DNA of 54,445 nucleotides from Mastigamoeba balamuthi (lineage: Eukaryota; Evosea; Mastigamoebida; Mastigamoebidae): positions 186,395 to 240,839 of the forward strand of contig CACRSC010000273.1 in NCBI GenBank assembly GCA_902651635.1, read 5' to 3'. Numbering within the stretch: position 1 is the first letter of the stretch; every line of letters starts with the position of its first letter. Positions 54,244-54,445 of this stretch are shown here, piece after piece. The position numbers and the translations under genes are program-made. The notes below the pieces were generated by a model. It was not told where the DNA came from, ran no database searches, and saw nothing but the letters and a program-made list of their open reading frames with translations.

Positions 54244-54445
54244 ATGGCGTTTGTGCCCCGCGTGCCTGTGGGCCGCGTCCCGATGTTCCCCAGGGTGGTG
54301 GACCGGCCGCAGTGGGCGACGGGCGACTCGCGGGCGGCCGAGGTCGCCGCGCTGTGCGCCATGGAGTCGTCGCTGCGGGCCTCCCTCGACGCCATCCGCC
54401 ACGCCCCTGCACGCACCCCCATAGGCGAGCGAAGCACCCACCCAT
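54244..54445 (+). CDS. Start of an unidentified gene, cut by the window end
   Basis: An ATG at 54244 opens a frame with no stop to the end of the window: MAFVPRVPVGRVPMFPRVVD, then about 47 more residues rich in Ala, Arg and Pro. Codon use resembles the neighbouring genes. No domain can be judged from the fragment. An intron donor could lie anywhere beyond ~54380. Confidence 0.45.
   Translation, partial: MAFVPRVPVGRVPMFPRVVDRPQWATGDSRAAEVAALCAMESSLRASLDAIRHAPARTPIGERSTHP

Overview
This is nuclear DNA of a protist-like eukaryote, GC-rich and gene-dense. Most genes are split by GT-AG introns of about 40-190 bases, commonly 45-75, with donors that often read GTGCG, GTACG or GTCCG. No bacterial operon structure is visible. 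The genes belong to families shared by animals and unicellular eukaryotes: TBL1, Churchill, WDR62/MAPKBP1, ITFG1/TIP, MED18, membrin, ADCK2, a RUN protein and a two-module transmembrane cyclase. A free-living amoebozoan or another aerobic or micro-aerobic unikont-side protist would fit. That is an inference; no rRNA or other decisive marker is present.

Layout. 1-1850: a 51-bp tandem repeat, then an AT-rich island that runs into the 3' end of a truncated F-box-like gene. 1786-8506: two tandem F-box-like paralogues with myristoylation-type starts, a UBX protein and an atypical RhoGAP. 8725-16146: a large Cys-rich type I membrane protein, MED18 divergent from ADCK2, and a double zinc-ribbon protein. 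16323-18358: a RUN gene with a 579-bp duplicate across a single N (probable assembly artefact). 18442-28861: an ankyrin protein, a degenerate two-repeat adenylyl-cyclase-like protein, a C2HC zinc-finger protein and an ITFG1-like protein. 28862-32691: AT-rich, repeat-laden DNA holding two MITE-like elements and a second N-joined duplicate whose copies differ by one MITE insertion. 32692-36833: a single-exon helical-repeat protein and a hairpin-rich gap. 36834-45173: TBL1, Churchill divergent from membrin, a K/E-rich nuclear coiled-coil protein, a small unknown protein and a papain-family protease. 45287-54445: a WDR62-like WD40 protein, GMP synthase, a LIM protein, tRNA-Asn, a GNAT acetyltransferase and the start of one more gene.

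No metabolic or regulatory cluster is evident; neighbours look functionally unrelated. The clearest shared signal is a short AT-rich motif, GAGATATTTC or its reverse complement, lying about 20-65 bases before many inferred start codons. Exon joins were chosen by reading-frame continuity, GT-AG ends and family resemblance. They sum to multiples of three in every gene except the ITFG1-like one, where one join is off by a base.
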